Shown here one piece after another: positions 1-6,158 of a stretch of DNA of 8,298 bases. Origin of the DNA: JBBRMQ01 sp038230775 (GTDB lineage: Bacteria > Acidobacteriota > Thermoanaerobaculia > Gp7-AA8); NCBI GenBank assembly GCA_038230775.1, contig JBBRMQ010000197.1, positions 1 to 8,298 on the forward strand, read 5' to 3'. Each line of letters starts with the position of its first letter. Position 1 is the stretch's first letter. A program made the translations under genes and the position numbers. The notes beneath the pieces were generated by a model, which worked only from the letters and a program-made list of their open reading frames with translations, was not told the DNA's origin and did not search any database.

Positions 1-177
1 CGGCACATAAGCAATCCATGTTCGCGTGCGTCCGCCATGCTCCAGCGCGCCGCGCTCGACCTTGCCGGGCAATTGCGGCACGGGCGGCACGGTGTGACGG
101 AGTCCCCCAAACGCGAGACCTGCCAATGCCACGAGAACAACGATGGCCCAGGCCGCGATCTTAAGGAATCTGTGCAT
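1..177 (-). CDS. Probable secreted alpha/beta-hydrolase esterase (PHB depolymerase/LpqC-like), N-terminal part only
   Basis: The first 59 codons of a gene that runs off the left edge, with no stop in the visible part. It starts at ATG 177. Residues 4-25 form one hydrophobic segment after a basic start (MHRFLK), so it is a signal peptide or membrane anchor. A proline-rich linker (VPPVPQLPG) follows, then GALEHGGRTRTWIAYVP. That last stretch resembles the first beta strands of polyhydroxybutyrate-depolymerase/LpqC-type esterases, where a G-R-x-R-x-Y/W-x-x-Y-x-P pattern precedes the hydrolase core. The nucleophile elbow and catalytic triad lie outside the window, so function is inferred from the N-terminus only. 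The start lies 17 bp inside the preceding membrane-protein gene (stop TAA 161-163), which suggests translational coupling. A GGAG lies 3 nt before the ATG. Other exported hydrolases could begin similarly. Confidence 0.6.
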   Translation of the reverse strand, partial: MHRFLKIAAWAIVVLVALAGLAFGGLRHTVPPVPQLPGKVERGALEHGGRTRTWIAYVP

Positions 178-580
178 GACTCCATCGATCTCCAGGCGTC
201 TTCACGAAGTTCGCCCAGACATAAGCCCAGGGAATGACGAAGGGCAAGATGACCACTCCCATTCCGACAGCGAAAATCGACTCCCGAGTCTGCTGGTCGA
301 TGAGATTGGAGGACCACAGTGGGAACGCAATCGCGATCATCCAGATCGTCTTCCAAGTCAGTTCGAAGAGCAGCAAGGGCAGCATTTTCAGTGGATATCG
401 GATGCCCAATACGGTCAGTGCCGTCAACCCGGCCAGCAAGCTGTTGGTGTCTCCCCACCGCAGGGCCCACGCGCTGGAGTGGTGGATGATTCGCGGCCAG
501 AAGGCGAGTCCGCCTCCTGCGAACATCAGAACGTAGACGGCCCTCATAAGGTACAGACGGAACGTAGATACCTCAGGCAT
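161..580 (-). CDS. Conserved four-helix integral membrane protein of unknown function
   Basis: A 139-residue protein beginning MPEVSTFRLYLMR. The reading frame is open further upstream, but ATG 580 is chosen because a purine-rich ribosome site (GAAAGAGGG) lies about 8-10 nt before it and the residues upstream are low-complexity and basic. Four hydrophobic segments are visible at about residues 11-28, 45-61, 66-88 and 101-122. Aromatic and proline residues are notable: WP at 28-29, IRYPLKMLPLL near 60-70, and ELTWKTIW around 73-80. I cannot assign a named family or function. It follows the TPR gene by 61 bp and overlaps the esterase start by 17 bp, so it is probably the middle gene of an operon. 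Its job is not evident; it may be a small accessory membrane protein. Confidence 0.8.
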   Translation of the reverse strand: MPEVSTFRLYLMRAVYVLMFAGGGLAFWPRIIHHSSAWALRWGDTNSLLAGLTALTVLGIRYPLKMLPLLLFELTWKTIWMIAIAFPLWSSNLIDQQTRESIFAVGMGVVILPFVIPWAYVWANFVKTPGDRWSHAQIP

Positions 581-586
581 GTTTTG

Positions 587-643
587 GAACCCTCTTTCAA
601 GATTCGTCGTGCGAAACAAATTGAGTGCTGTTGAACCCTCTTT
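587..643. repeat. Pair of 11-bp direct repeats flanking the TPR/membrane-protein gap
   Basis: The 11-mer GAACCCTCTTT (minus strand AAAGAGGGTTC) occurs at 587-597 and again at 633-643. One copy overlaps the TPR gene stop codon. The other supplies the purine-rich ribosome-binding region of the membrane-protein gene. They enclose a 35-bp spacer. This may be a short duplication, or simply reuse of a ribosome-site-like sequence. Confidence 0.5.
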
Positions 644-1136
644 ACGACGCTCTCTTAAGCTCGGCACGCTCGGCATTGATGTCTTGATTCTCCGCGGCGA
701 TCTTCGCGAAGGCGCGATGTCCTGACAGGGCGTCGCGCTTCCTGATCTCGCCAGCCTGCTCGCGGGCCTTGTCAACACCGCCGCCCATGAGGCCGGGAGC
801 CATGAGGTCGAAATCCAGCAGGCCGAGGCGGGCCTCGATGTAGTTCGGATCGAGTCTCACTGCCGTGGCGAACTCGTTGCCTACCTTGCGGCCCAGAGAC
901 ATCATCGAGAACATGCCCGCATCCGGGGCGACAGCGACATAGGCGCGGGCGAGCCAGACGTGGCGCGCAGCGTCATTCGGCTTTTCTGCCACCGCTTTTT
1001 CCAGGAGGTCGACGGCCTTTTCGTACTGATTGAAATTCATAAACGTAATCACCTGATCGATGACGGGATCGGCGGGTTGGGCGGTGAGTGGCAACACGGT
1101 GGCAAGCCCGAGCAGCACAACGACGGCAATTTTCAT
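642..1136 (-). CDS. Secreted/periplasmic tetratricopeptide-repeat protein
   Basis: A 164-residue protein from ATG 1136. Residues 1-19 are a typical signal peptide (MKIAVVVLLGLATVLPLTA, cleavage probably before Q20), so the protein is exported. Residues about 25-57 form one clear TPR-type helical hairpin (NFNQYEKAVDLLEKAVAEKPND). Residues about 60-105 form a second with an insertion and the common ending ATAVRLDPNYIEARLGL. The APGLMGGGVDKAREQAGEIRKRD stretch is typical of a family of small secreted TPR proteins. As I recall, relatives usually continue into another repeat, while this one stops soon after AENQDINAERAELKRAS; a shortened C-terminus is possible. TPRs bind proteins, and no enzymatic motif is present. 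A GAGG lies about 8 nt before the start. The gene sits 61 bp before the membrane protein, and 281 bp separate it from DUF2834. Confidence 0.82.
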   Translation of the reverse strand: MKIAVVVLLGLATVLPLTAQPADPVIDQVITFMNFNQYEKAVDLLEKAVAEKPNDAARHVWLARAYVAVAPDAGMFSMMSLGRKVGNEFATAVRLDPNYIEARLGLLDFDLMAPGLMGGGVDKAREQAGEIRKRDALSGHRAFAKIAAENQDINAERAELKRAS

Positions 1137-1417
1137 CGTGAAACCTCAGCCTTAGAATGGGACTCCATTCGGCCGAGCCGCAATACGCTTGCGACGAATG
1201 ACGGTTTCTAACGGACGACGCACGGCGTAGACCGACGAAAGGCAGTACGCATCGCGCGCAAGCCCTGCGATTCCACCACAGCGCGCCGCTTCCATCTGCG
1301 GAAGAGGCGCAGGTAGTTTGTGGCTGACGGGCAAGGCCTCTTTGCGTCCCCTCAGGTGGATCTAGGCGGTCTTGTTGTCGCGTCGCCGGGCATGCCTGAC
1401 GGCACGGATCCATCCCG
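1137..1417. other. 281-bp intergenic region upstream of the TPR gene
   Basis: No gene, RNA or strong repeat is seen. Short open frames on both strands (for example minus 1152-1334) have arginine-rich, family-less translations and no ribosome site, so they are read as chance. The region presumably carries the promoter of the TPR-membrane-esterase unit, but I found no convincing -35/-10 pair. Confidence 0.5.
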
Positions 1418-1786
1418 CTACACGCCGTTTGTCGGCCATGACGCGAGCTTCCTCTGTCGCGCAATCAGGAAAAGGGGAAAGGCCACGCTGATCGCGATCG
1501 TGAGGCCGAGGAGGATGTAGAGGAGCGGGAATCGGATGTTGAGGCGGCGTGACTCGACCACGATGAAGATGCATCCGGCAAGCGCGTAGAGAAGCACGTC
1601 ATTCGCCAGTGACGCCGCTGCCGGATTCGCATAACTGGCGCGGAAGAAGCCGGCGACTCCTCCATTGTTCGGCGTGGCGAGGAACGCGAGGTTTTGGCTC
1701 CAGGTCGCGAAGAGAGCAATGACCGCGATCGCCGCGTACACGACACACAGGGCGCGGTCAGACGCTTTCATCGGAAGGTTGATCAT
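1418..1786 (-). CDS. DUF2834-family small membrane protein
   Basis: A 122-residue protein with three obvious membrane segments (about residues 11-33, 57-77 and 86-108) and a basic C-terminal tail (ARQRKLASW). The layout matches DUF2834 proteins: TWSQNLAFL after helix 1, then F-x-x-S-x-x-ANPAAASLANDVLL, then FIVVESRRLNIRFPLLYILLGL, then VAFPLFLIARQRKL. They are about 110 residues long and of unknown biochemical role. ATG 1786 (MINLPMKAS) and ATG 1771 (MKASDRAL) are both possible starts, and neither has a good Shine-Dalgarno sequence. The second matches the family's usual length better. It stands alone between two gaps of 181 and 281 bp, so it is likely separately transcribed or a loose member of the minus-strand run. 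Confidence 0.8.
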   Translation of the reverse strand: MINLPMKASDRALCVVYAAIAVIALFATWSQNLAFLATPNNGGVAGFFRASYANPAAASLANDVLLYALAGCIFIVVESRRLNIRFPLLYILLGLTIAISVAFPLFLIARQRKLASWPTNGV

Positions 1787-1814
1787 TGTACTCGGCGGAA
1801 CCTGCGCACCACAT

Positions 1815-1858
1815 TGGGCTTGAGCCGATCGGTCGTGTCCGGCTGAAGCCGGTCCTCA
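1815..1858. repeat. REP-like double palindrome
   Basis: Two small hairpins lie side by side. GGCT-TG-AGCC is at 1817-1826. A perfect six-base stem CCGGCT-GA-AGCCGG is at 1839-1852, followed by TCCTCACA. Minus-strand reading gives TGTGAGGACCGGCTTCAGCCGG, a form that resembles dispersed extragenic palindromes of GC-rich soil bacteria. It sits in the 181-bp gap between the SRPBCC and DUF2834 genes. Only one copy is in the window, so its repeat nature is inferred. Confidence 0.5.
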
Positions 1859-1967
1859 CACAAAAACGGCCGGCGGCGGAAGATCGTGTGATTGTTCAGA
1901 TCCATCTGCTCGTCGACGAACAGACTCGGCCGGATGAAGCTCTTCCATCCGTTCAGCGGGAAAATCG

Positions 1968-2369
1968 CTATCCGCGCTCGCGATCGAGATAGGCCTTGAT
2001 CCTGGACCAAACCTGATCGCGCCAGGCCTGTTCGGTCTCGGGGATGAGGTCCTTCGGAACGCCGCGATGCGTCAGGACGAGCTCCGTCCCGCCATCAGGC
2101 GTCGGTGTCAGCGTGACCGCGGCCATCGAGAAGACGCCTTCGGGAAATCGGCGATGGCGCCAGGCCTGAACGATGCGTCGCGCGGGGACGAGATCGACGT
2201 TGATCCCGGTGACATCATTCTCTCCGGTTGAGAACGCCCCGCCAATTTTCCTGCTGATGGTCGCCTTCCTGCCGGTGAGCGCGGTGTGCTTTCGAGAGTC
2301 CGCCAGCAGATCGTAGACGGTGGCCGGTGCGGCCTTGAACTTTACGCGCTGCTTGATGGTCTTGCACAT
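1968..2369 (-). CDS. SRPBCC / AHSA1-like START-fold protein
   Basis: A 133-residue protein starting MCKTIKQRVKF. Family pattern: an N-terminal strand followed by APATVYDLLADSRKHTALTG (about residues 14-33), then the IGGAFSTGENDVTGINVDLVPARRIVQAWR segment (about 42-70), then a late GGTELVLTHRGVPKDLIPETEQAWRDQVWSRIKAYL (about 93-128). This is the order seen in Activator-of-Hsp90-ATPase-1-like (AHSA1) SRPBCC proteins, small cytosolic domains with a hydrophobic cavity for lipids or other apolar ligands. No catalytic residue can be named and the ligand is unknown. A GGAG lies 7 nt before the ATG. The upstream DUF4386 gene ends only 2 bp before this start, so the two are almost certainly co-transcribed. 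Confidence 0.88.
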   Translation of the reverse strand: MCKTIKQRVKFKAAPATVYDLLADSRKHTALTGRKATISRKIGGAFSTGENDVTGINVDLVPARRIVQAWRHRRFPEGVFSMAAVTLTPTPDGGTELVLTHRGVPKDLIPETEQAWRDQVWSRIKAYLDRERG

Positions 2370-2371
2370 GG

Positions 2372-3142
2372 CTATCTCCGCGACTCACCCCGTTCTAACA
2401 CAACTTCTGATGCGTTCTGCATCGAGTTGGCGGGGACGGTCGTAGCCGAGCGCCACTCTTCGATGCGCACGCCTTTGATGAGCAGCCACAGTGCGAACGA
2501 CGTCTCGCCGATAAACGCGGGAGCGGCCATGATCATGAACGCGCGATTGGCGAACTGCGGCGCGAGTACCAGGACGAAGGCGTTGAGCATGTACGCCAGT
2601 CCGGCAAGCTGGTACAGCACGCCTAACGGCTTCGGAAAATAGCCCGACCTGAAGATGAGGTACCCGGTCACGAGAAAGAACGGGCCGAACAGCAGCAGGG
2701 CGATGCCGAATCCCAATGCGTGTGCTTTCATCGCCAGCGCGCTCATCGCTTGAAGTTGGCCGGGCGTGAACGCGCTCAGGTACGCGTTCGTGCCAAGCGG
2801 GAACAGTGCCTCGACGAGCTGCATCGAATACGCGGCTTCGACGGCAGTGGCGATGCTGCCAAACAACAGCGCGAGCAGCGCCAGCTCTTTGTGCACCGGC
2901 CTCGTCAAAACGTACAGGACCACCGCCAGAGGGATCGAAACGACCAGCAACACCAGTTCGAGCGCGATGCCGGTCCGCCAGAGCATCTGCATCTTCTGGA
3001 GATTGGCGAACGTCACAGCCGCATCGGCGACGGTGATCCGGCCGCGGACGAACACCTCTTCAATGATGCCGAGGACGATCATGGTCAGATACAGAACGCC
3101 TCCCACTCTCGCGTAAGCCTGTGGATTGATTTCCCTGTTCAT
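2372..3142 (-). CDS. DUF4386-family integral membrane protein
   Basis: A 256-residue protein from ATG 3142. It opens with NPQAYARVGGVLYLTMIVLGIIEEVFVRGRI, the hallmark N-terminus of DUF4386 proteins. VYLVLTRPVHKELALLAL-type and LGFGIALLLFGPFFLVTGYLIFRSGYFPKPLGVL segments match later family landmarks. About six membrane helices are visible (roughly residues 15-35, 55-79, 86-107, 141-164, 172-193, 200-223). The C-terminal 25 residues are polar and probably cytosolic. The biochemical function of the family is unknown. The ribosome site is strong (AGGAG, 7 nt spacing). It is the first gene of the leftward run and is divergent from the protease gene. It lies 2 bp before the SRPBCC gene; the two probably act together, but how is not visible. 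Confidence 0.88.
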   Translation of the reverse strand: MNREINPQAYARVGGVLYLTMIVLGIIEEVFVRGRITVADAAVTFANLQKMQMLWRTGIALELVLLVVSIPLAVVLYVLTRPVHKELALLALLFGSIATAVEAAYSMQLVEALFPLGTNAYLSAFTPGQLQAMSALAMKAHALGFGIALLLFGPFFLVTGYLIFRSGYFPKPLGVLYQLAGLAYMLNAFVLVLAPQFANRAFMIMAAPAFIGETSFALWLLIKGVRIEEWRSATTVPANSMQNASEVVLERGESRR

Positions 3143-3149
3143 TCGTTAG

Positions 3150-3154
3150 CTCCT
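3150..3154 (-). promoter_or_regulatory. Ribosome-binding site of the DUF4386 gene
   Basis: The minus strand reads AGGAG seven nucleotides before ATG 3142, which fixes the start of the DUF4386 reading frame. Confidence 0.8.
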
Positions 3155-3345
3155 GTGAACTCGCCCACTCCGCGTGCACGCCAGCAAGATGGCGGCAAGC
3201 GCGCGCCCCTACAATCGGATTGCGACGAAACGCGGATTCGCGGGGACGAACGGTGGGTCCATCTGCTGGAACACAGGCGTTCCACGCGGGAGGAGCGCCG
3301 GCGCCTTGTAACATCGGCTTCAGACCCATCGTCTACGATCGCGTC
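3155..3345. promoter_or_regulatory. Divergent promoter region between DUF4386 and protease genes
   Basis: The DUF4386 (leftward) and protease (rightward) genes are back to back over 203 bp, so this gap must hold promoters for both. Visible symmetric elements are a perfect 10-bp palindrome GCGTGCACGC at 3172-3181, a CGCCA-6nt-TGGCG hairpin at 3179-3194, and a TGGAAC-6nt-GTTCCA inverted repeat at 3267-3284, a possible operator. A TACGAT at 3334-3339 could be a -10 box for the protease gene. No well-spaced -35 partner was found (TTGTAA at 3306-3311 is 22 bp away). These are candidates, not proven sites. Confidence 0.45.
3172..3211. repeat. Possible REP-like palindromic element in the divergent gap
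   Basis: Palindrome GCGTGCACGC (3172-3181) overlaps a stem-loop with stem CGCCA/TGGCG and loop GCAAGA (3179-3194), followed by a GC-rich stretch ending CCCCTACA. On the minus strand the block begins TGTAGGGG and ends in the hairpin, an arrangement similar to the element at 1815-1858. Its dispersed nature is inferred only from style. Confidence 0.35.
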
Positions 3346-4521
3346 ATGCGCTTGTTGATCGCGTCCCTGACACTGAGCCTGGCCCTCGCATCAAATGCCT
3401 CGAGCGTGCGACCGATCGCGATCGTGCCGTTTCATCTGGTCGATAACCGCATCTTCGTCGCGGCTTTCATCAACGGCCGCGGGCCCTTCGAAATGATGTT
3501 CGACACCGGCGCCGTCGGCTTGATTCATGCCGGCTACGCGGACCGTCTTCACCTCGCGGTGCGCGGGGAATCGATGCAGGCCGGTACCGGCGCGGAGCTC
3601 GTCAGGACCGGACACACGACCATCAGAGAAATCCGAATTGGATCCATCGTGCTCAAAGAGTCGAGAGCGGTGGTCATGCCGAATCACGACGGCGGGAACG
3701 TCTTCGGCACGTTTCAATTTGCCGGCCTCGTCGGCCGCGAGTTGATGGATCAATACGTGATCCGAATCGACTATCGCCAACGCGAGCTCGCGTTCTATGA
3801 CCAGGCGTTTGAGTACTCGGGCAGCGGCGATGTCCTGACCTGCGATGAAGGGTTCAACATCCCGGTCGTCGCCGGCGCGGTGGACGGCATTCCCGCGCGT
3901 CTGGGCCTCGACACCGGTGCGAGAACATCGATCGTGCTGTATGGCGGGTTCATCGCGGAGAACCACCTGCGCGAGAAGTATCAGCCAAAGTTCAGCGGCA
4001 TCACCGGCTGGGGCATCGGCGGACCGATTCGCACCGATCTCGTTCCGATCGACAACGTGACGCTGGGCTCGGCCACGATCCGCCATCCGGTCGCGCGGTT
4101 CACATTGATGAAGACCGGCCTGACAGCCGGCAATCGATTATCCGCACTGATCGGCCCGGACATCCTCAAGCGATTCATCGTCTACGTCGACATGCCGCAC
4201 CATCGGATGATCCTCGAGAAAGGGCCGTTGTTCGATCAACCGGAGGTCTACGATCGATCGGGCATGTGGATCGGTCAGGAACAAGGCGCGTTCGTGGTGC
4301 TGGATGTGATGCCCGGCTCTCCGGCATCGAAGGCCGGATTCGCGAAAGGCGATCGGATCCTCGCGGTCGACGCCACCCCCGCGAGCAAGCTCCTGCTCCC
4401 GCAAGTACGCGAGCGGTTCCGAACGGAGCCTGAAGGTGCGGCGATCGTCATGATCACCGAGCGTGATGGCAACCGATCGAGCCGACGACTGGTCTTGCGA
4501 GATTTCCTCCAAGCAAGTTGA
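3346..4521 (+). CDS. Secreted double-lobed retropepsin-like aspartic protease with C-terminal PDZ domain
   Basis: A 391-residue protein. ATG 3346 is chosen because it begins a signal peptide (MRLLIASLTLSLALASNASS, residues 1-20); the open frame further upstream encodes unrelated basic sequence. Lobe 1 covers about residues 25-155, with catalytic motif FDTGA (D53) and flap/second-half motif GLVGRELMDQYVIRIDY (127-143). Lobe 2 covers about 160-295, with a second LDTGA (D189) and matching LIGPDILKRFIVYVD (268-282). Residues about 309-388 form a PDZ domain (GAFVVLDVMPGSPASKAGFAKGDRILAVD). Single retropepsin domains normally dimerise to bring two DTG motifs together. Here both are in one chain, as in pepsin. 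The predicted role is peptide cleavage in the periplasm or outside the cell, with PDZ for substrate choice; the substrate is unknown. There is no Shine-Dalgarno sequence. The next gene starts 18 bp after the stop. Confidence 0.88.
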   Translation: MRLLIASLTLSLALASNASSVRPIAIVPFHLVDNRIFVAAFINGRGPFEMMFDTGAVGLIHAGYADRLHLAVRGESMQAGTGAELVRTGHTTIREIRIGSIVLKESRAVVMPNHDGGNVFGTFQFAGLVGRELMDQYVIRIDYRQRELAFYDQAFEYSGSGDVLTCDEGFNIPVVAGAVDGIPARLGLDTGARTSIVLYGGFIAENHLREKYQPKFSGITGWGIGGPIRTDLVPIDNVTLGSATIRHPVARFTLMKTGLTAGNRLSALIGPDILKRFIVYVDMPHHRMILEKGPLFDQPEVYDRSGMWIGQEQGAFVVLDVMPGSPASKAGFAKGDRILAVDATPASKLLLPQVRERFRTEPEGAAIVMITERDGNRSSRRLVLRDFLQAS

Positions 4522-4539
4522 TGTCAGTAGTATTGACCG

Positions 4540-5997
4540 ATGCAGACTCAGCCGTTGGCCTCGAGCAGTCGACTCGGCTTTGGTTGTCTGATCCTTTTCG
4601 CCCTCCCCTTCGCGGGCCTTGGGCTGCTAGCCCTTTTCGCCGGTATCCGCGATTACCCGACGAAGCCCAATGCGATCGTGGCCATCATCGTCGGCGGCGT
4701 CTTCACGCTGGTCGGCTTTCTCCTCATCATCGGCACGCTCTACGGCAAAGCGGCGGCGGCGAAGACGGACGAGCTCAAAGCGCGCAATCCGAACAAACCG
4801 TGGATGTGGCGCGAGGATTGGGCGAACGGCATCATCAAGGACTCGAACAAGGCAGGCACGATCGGGATCTGGATCTTCACCGTGATCTGGAACGCGATCT
4901 CGTTTCCGACCGCGTTCCTCGCGTCGCCTCAACTGGGAAAAGGCAACTGGATGGTGATCTTCATCCTTCTCTTCCCGTTCATCGGCGTCTGCATGCTGAT
5001 CGGGGCGATCTATCAGACGCTGCGCAGCATGAAATTCGGCACGTCAACCTGTCACCTCCAGAGTGTGCCGGTCGTTCCCGGACGCGCGTTTCGCGGCGAT
5101 GTTCAATTGAACGTCGATGCGGCGCCCTCGAACGGATATCACGTCCGAATCTCTTCCATTCACGAGGTCACGACCAGAACGGGAAGAAATCGATCGACGA
5201 CCGAGAGGTTGTTGTGGGACACCGAAGTCGTCGTCGATGCGTCCGCGGCGATGCGCGGTCCGACCGGAACCACGGTTCCTTTCCAACTTGCCACGCCGCC
5301 TGACGCGCAGGTCACCGACGAAAGCGACTTGTACGATCGTTACTTCTGGCGTCTCTCCGCGAGTGCGGAGCTCCCCGGCGTCGATTACGCGGCGCAGTTC
5401 GCCCTTCCGGTTTTTCAAACCGGTGAGGCCGCTGACGGAAGCGAGTACGCCTCGTTCCAGCAGCGACATCGGGCCGAGGCGGCGCGGCATCAGGTGGCGC
5501 CAACGGCGGGGGTTCGGATTACGCCGCTGCCGACCGGCGGCGAAGAGTTCCGCATGCAGCCGAGAAAGACGGTCGGCACTGTTCTGCAGACTATCGTCGT
5601 CCTGGCCGCCTGGAACGCGGGGATCGCGGCGATGATTCATTTTCACGTCCCATGGGGATTTCCGGCCGTCTTCATCGCAATCGATCTCCTTCTCCTCGCC
5701 TCGGCCTTCGATTACTTCCTCGGGCGAACCACGCTCACCGTCGACACCACCGGCGTGCGCGCGCGCAGGGAGTGGCTCGGCGCCGGATCGGTGAAGTCGT
5801 ACGAGGCGGCGACGATTGAATCGATCGACGGCACGTCCGCGGGTCAGAACAGCAAGGCGTTCGGCATCACGCTCAAGCTCCGCGACGGCGGCACGCGCCT
5901 GCTCGGCGGATATTTGACCGATCGCGATTGTGCCGATACGGTCGCAGCGAAGATGATGGCCGACCTCGGGCGGAACGCGACGGACGCGGGCAGCTAG
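4540..5997 (+). CDS. Six-helix membrane protein with beta-rich (arrestin-like?) soluble domain, DUF3592-like
   Basis: A 485-residue protein. ATG 4540 is the first possible start because an in-frame TGA lies at 4534-4536. Helices are at about residues 13-36, 44-69, 106-128, 136-158, 346-366 and 372-395. A conserved-looking NPNKPWMWREDW lies at 83-94 between helices 2 and 3. Residues about 162-342 form a large soluble, strand-rich domain with PGRAFRGDVQLNV, LLWDTEVVV, TTVPFQLATP and YFWRLSASAELPGVDYAAQFALPVF, which resembles an arrestin/Ig-like sandwich. The C-terminal 90 residues (TLTVDTTGVRARREWLGAG to the end) look like a small bacterial PH-like beta domain. Charge distribution predicts the soluble parts are cytoplasmic. 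Similar proteins are annotated as hypothetical or DUF3592-type; function is unknown. It lies 18 bp after the protease gene without a Shine-Dalgarno, so it is probably co-transcribed. Confidence 0.78.
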   Translation: MQTQPLASSSRLGFGCLILFALPFAGLGLLALFAGIRDYPTKPNAIVAIIVGGVFTLVGFLLIIGTLYGKAAAAKTDELKARNPNKPWMWREDWANGIIKDSNKAGTIGIWIFTVIWNAISFPTAFLASPQLGKGNWMVIFILLFPFIGVCMLIGAIYQTLRSMKFGTSTCHLQSVPVVPGRAFRGDVQLNVDAAPSNGYHVRISSIHEVTTRTGRNRSTTERLLWDTEVVVDASAAMRGPTGTTVPFQLATPPDAQVTDESDLYDRYFWRLSASAELPGVDYAAQFALPVFQTGEAADGSEYASFQQRHRAEAARHQVAPTAGVRITPLPTGGEEFRMQPRKTVGTVLQTIVVLAAWNAGIAAMIHFHVPWGFPAVFIAIDLLLLASAFDYFLGRTTLTVDTTGVRARREWLGAGSVKSYEAATIESIDGTSAGQNSKAFGITLKLRDGGTRLLGGYLTDRDCADTVAAKMMADLGRNATDAGS

Positions 5998-6058
5998 GGA
6001 AGTCCTTCGCAAGTGCGAGAAGCCCCTCACCCGGCCTTCGGCCACCCTCTCCCCGCAA

Positions 6059-6146
6059 GCGGGGCGAGGGCCCACCACCCCATGTTGCCCTTCTCCCTGC
6101 GTGCGGGGCGAGGATCCACCACCCTATGTTGCCCTTCTCCCCGCGT
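6059..6146. repeat. Two 44-bp tandem units inside the composite repeat
   Basis: Units at 6059-6102 and 6103-6146 agree at 40 of 44 positions. Each begins GCGGGGCGAGG, includes CCACCACCC and ATGTTGCCC, and ends CTCCC(T/C)GCGT. They form the centre of the palindrome, and a partial third copy (GCGGGG) starts the right arm. Variable copy number is likely, as tandem units between inverted arms change easily. Confidence 0.85.
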
Positions 6147-6158
6147 GCGGGGAGAAGG
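6133..6158. terminator. Perfect 12-bp hairpin, likely bidirectional transcription terminator
   Basis: CCTTCTCCCCGC, a GT loop, then GCGGGGAGAAGG pair perfectly over 12 bp. A second hairpin (CCCTC, one mismatch, CCCCGC / GCGGGG, GAGGG with an AA loop) lies at 6045-6070. They sit between two convergent operons, where a terminator is expected. No U-run follows on either strand, so intrinsic termination is uncertain; the stems may instead block 3' RNA decay. Confidence 0.5.

Noticed and set aside
1190..1225. GTTAGAA-like core in the gap upstream of the TPR gene, considered as an integron attC site
   Set aside because: No matching inverse core or long imperfect hairpin is present, and the adjacent genes do not form a cassette array.
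1783..2010. Minus-strand open frame of 75 codons between the SRPBCC and DUF2834 genes
   Set aside because: No ribosome site, no recognisable family, overlaps the SRPBCC coding end and runs through a palindrome; probably non-coding.
3391..4086. Minus-strand open frame of 231 codons opposite the protease
   Set aside because: It is the antisense frame of a well-supported protease and is rich in Arg, Asp and His with no domain.
5044..6078. Long minus-strand open frame of 344 codons opposite the 485-residue membrane protein gene
   Set aside because: Its translation is arginine-rich and has no recognisable domain or membrane pattern. The plus-strand frame has clear helices and domains, so this is an antisense shadow in GC-rich DNA.
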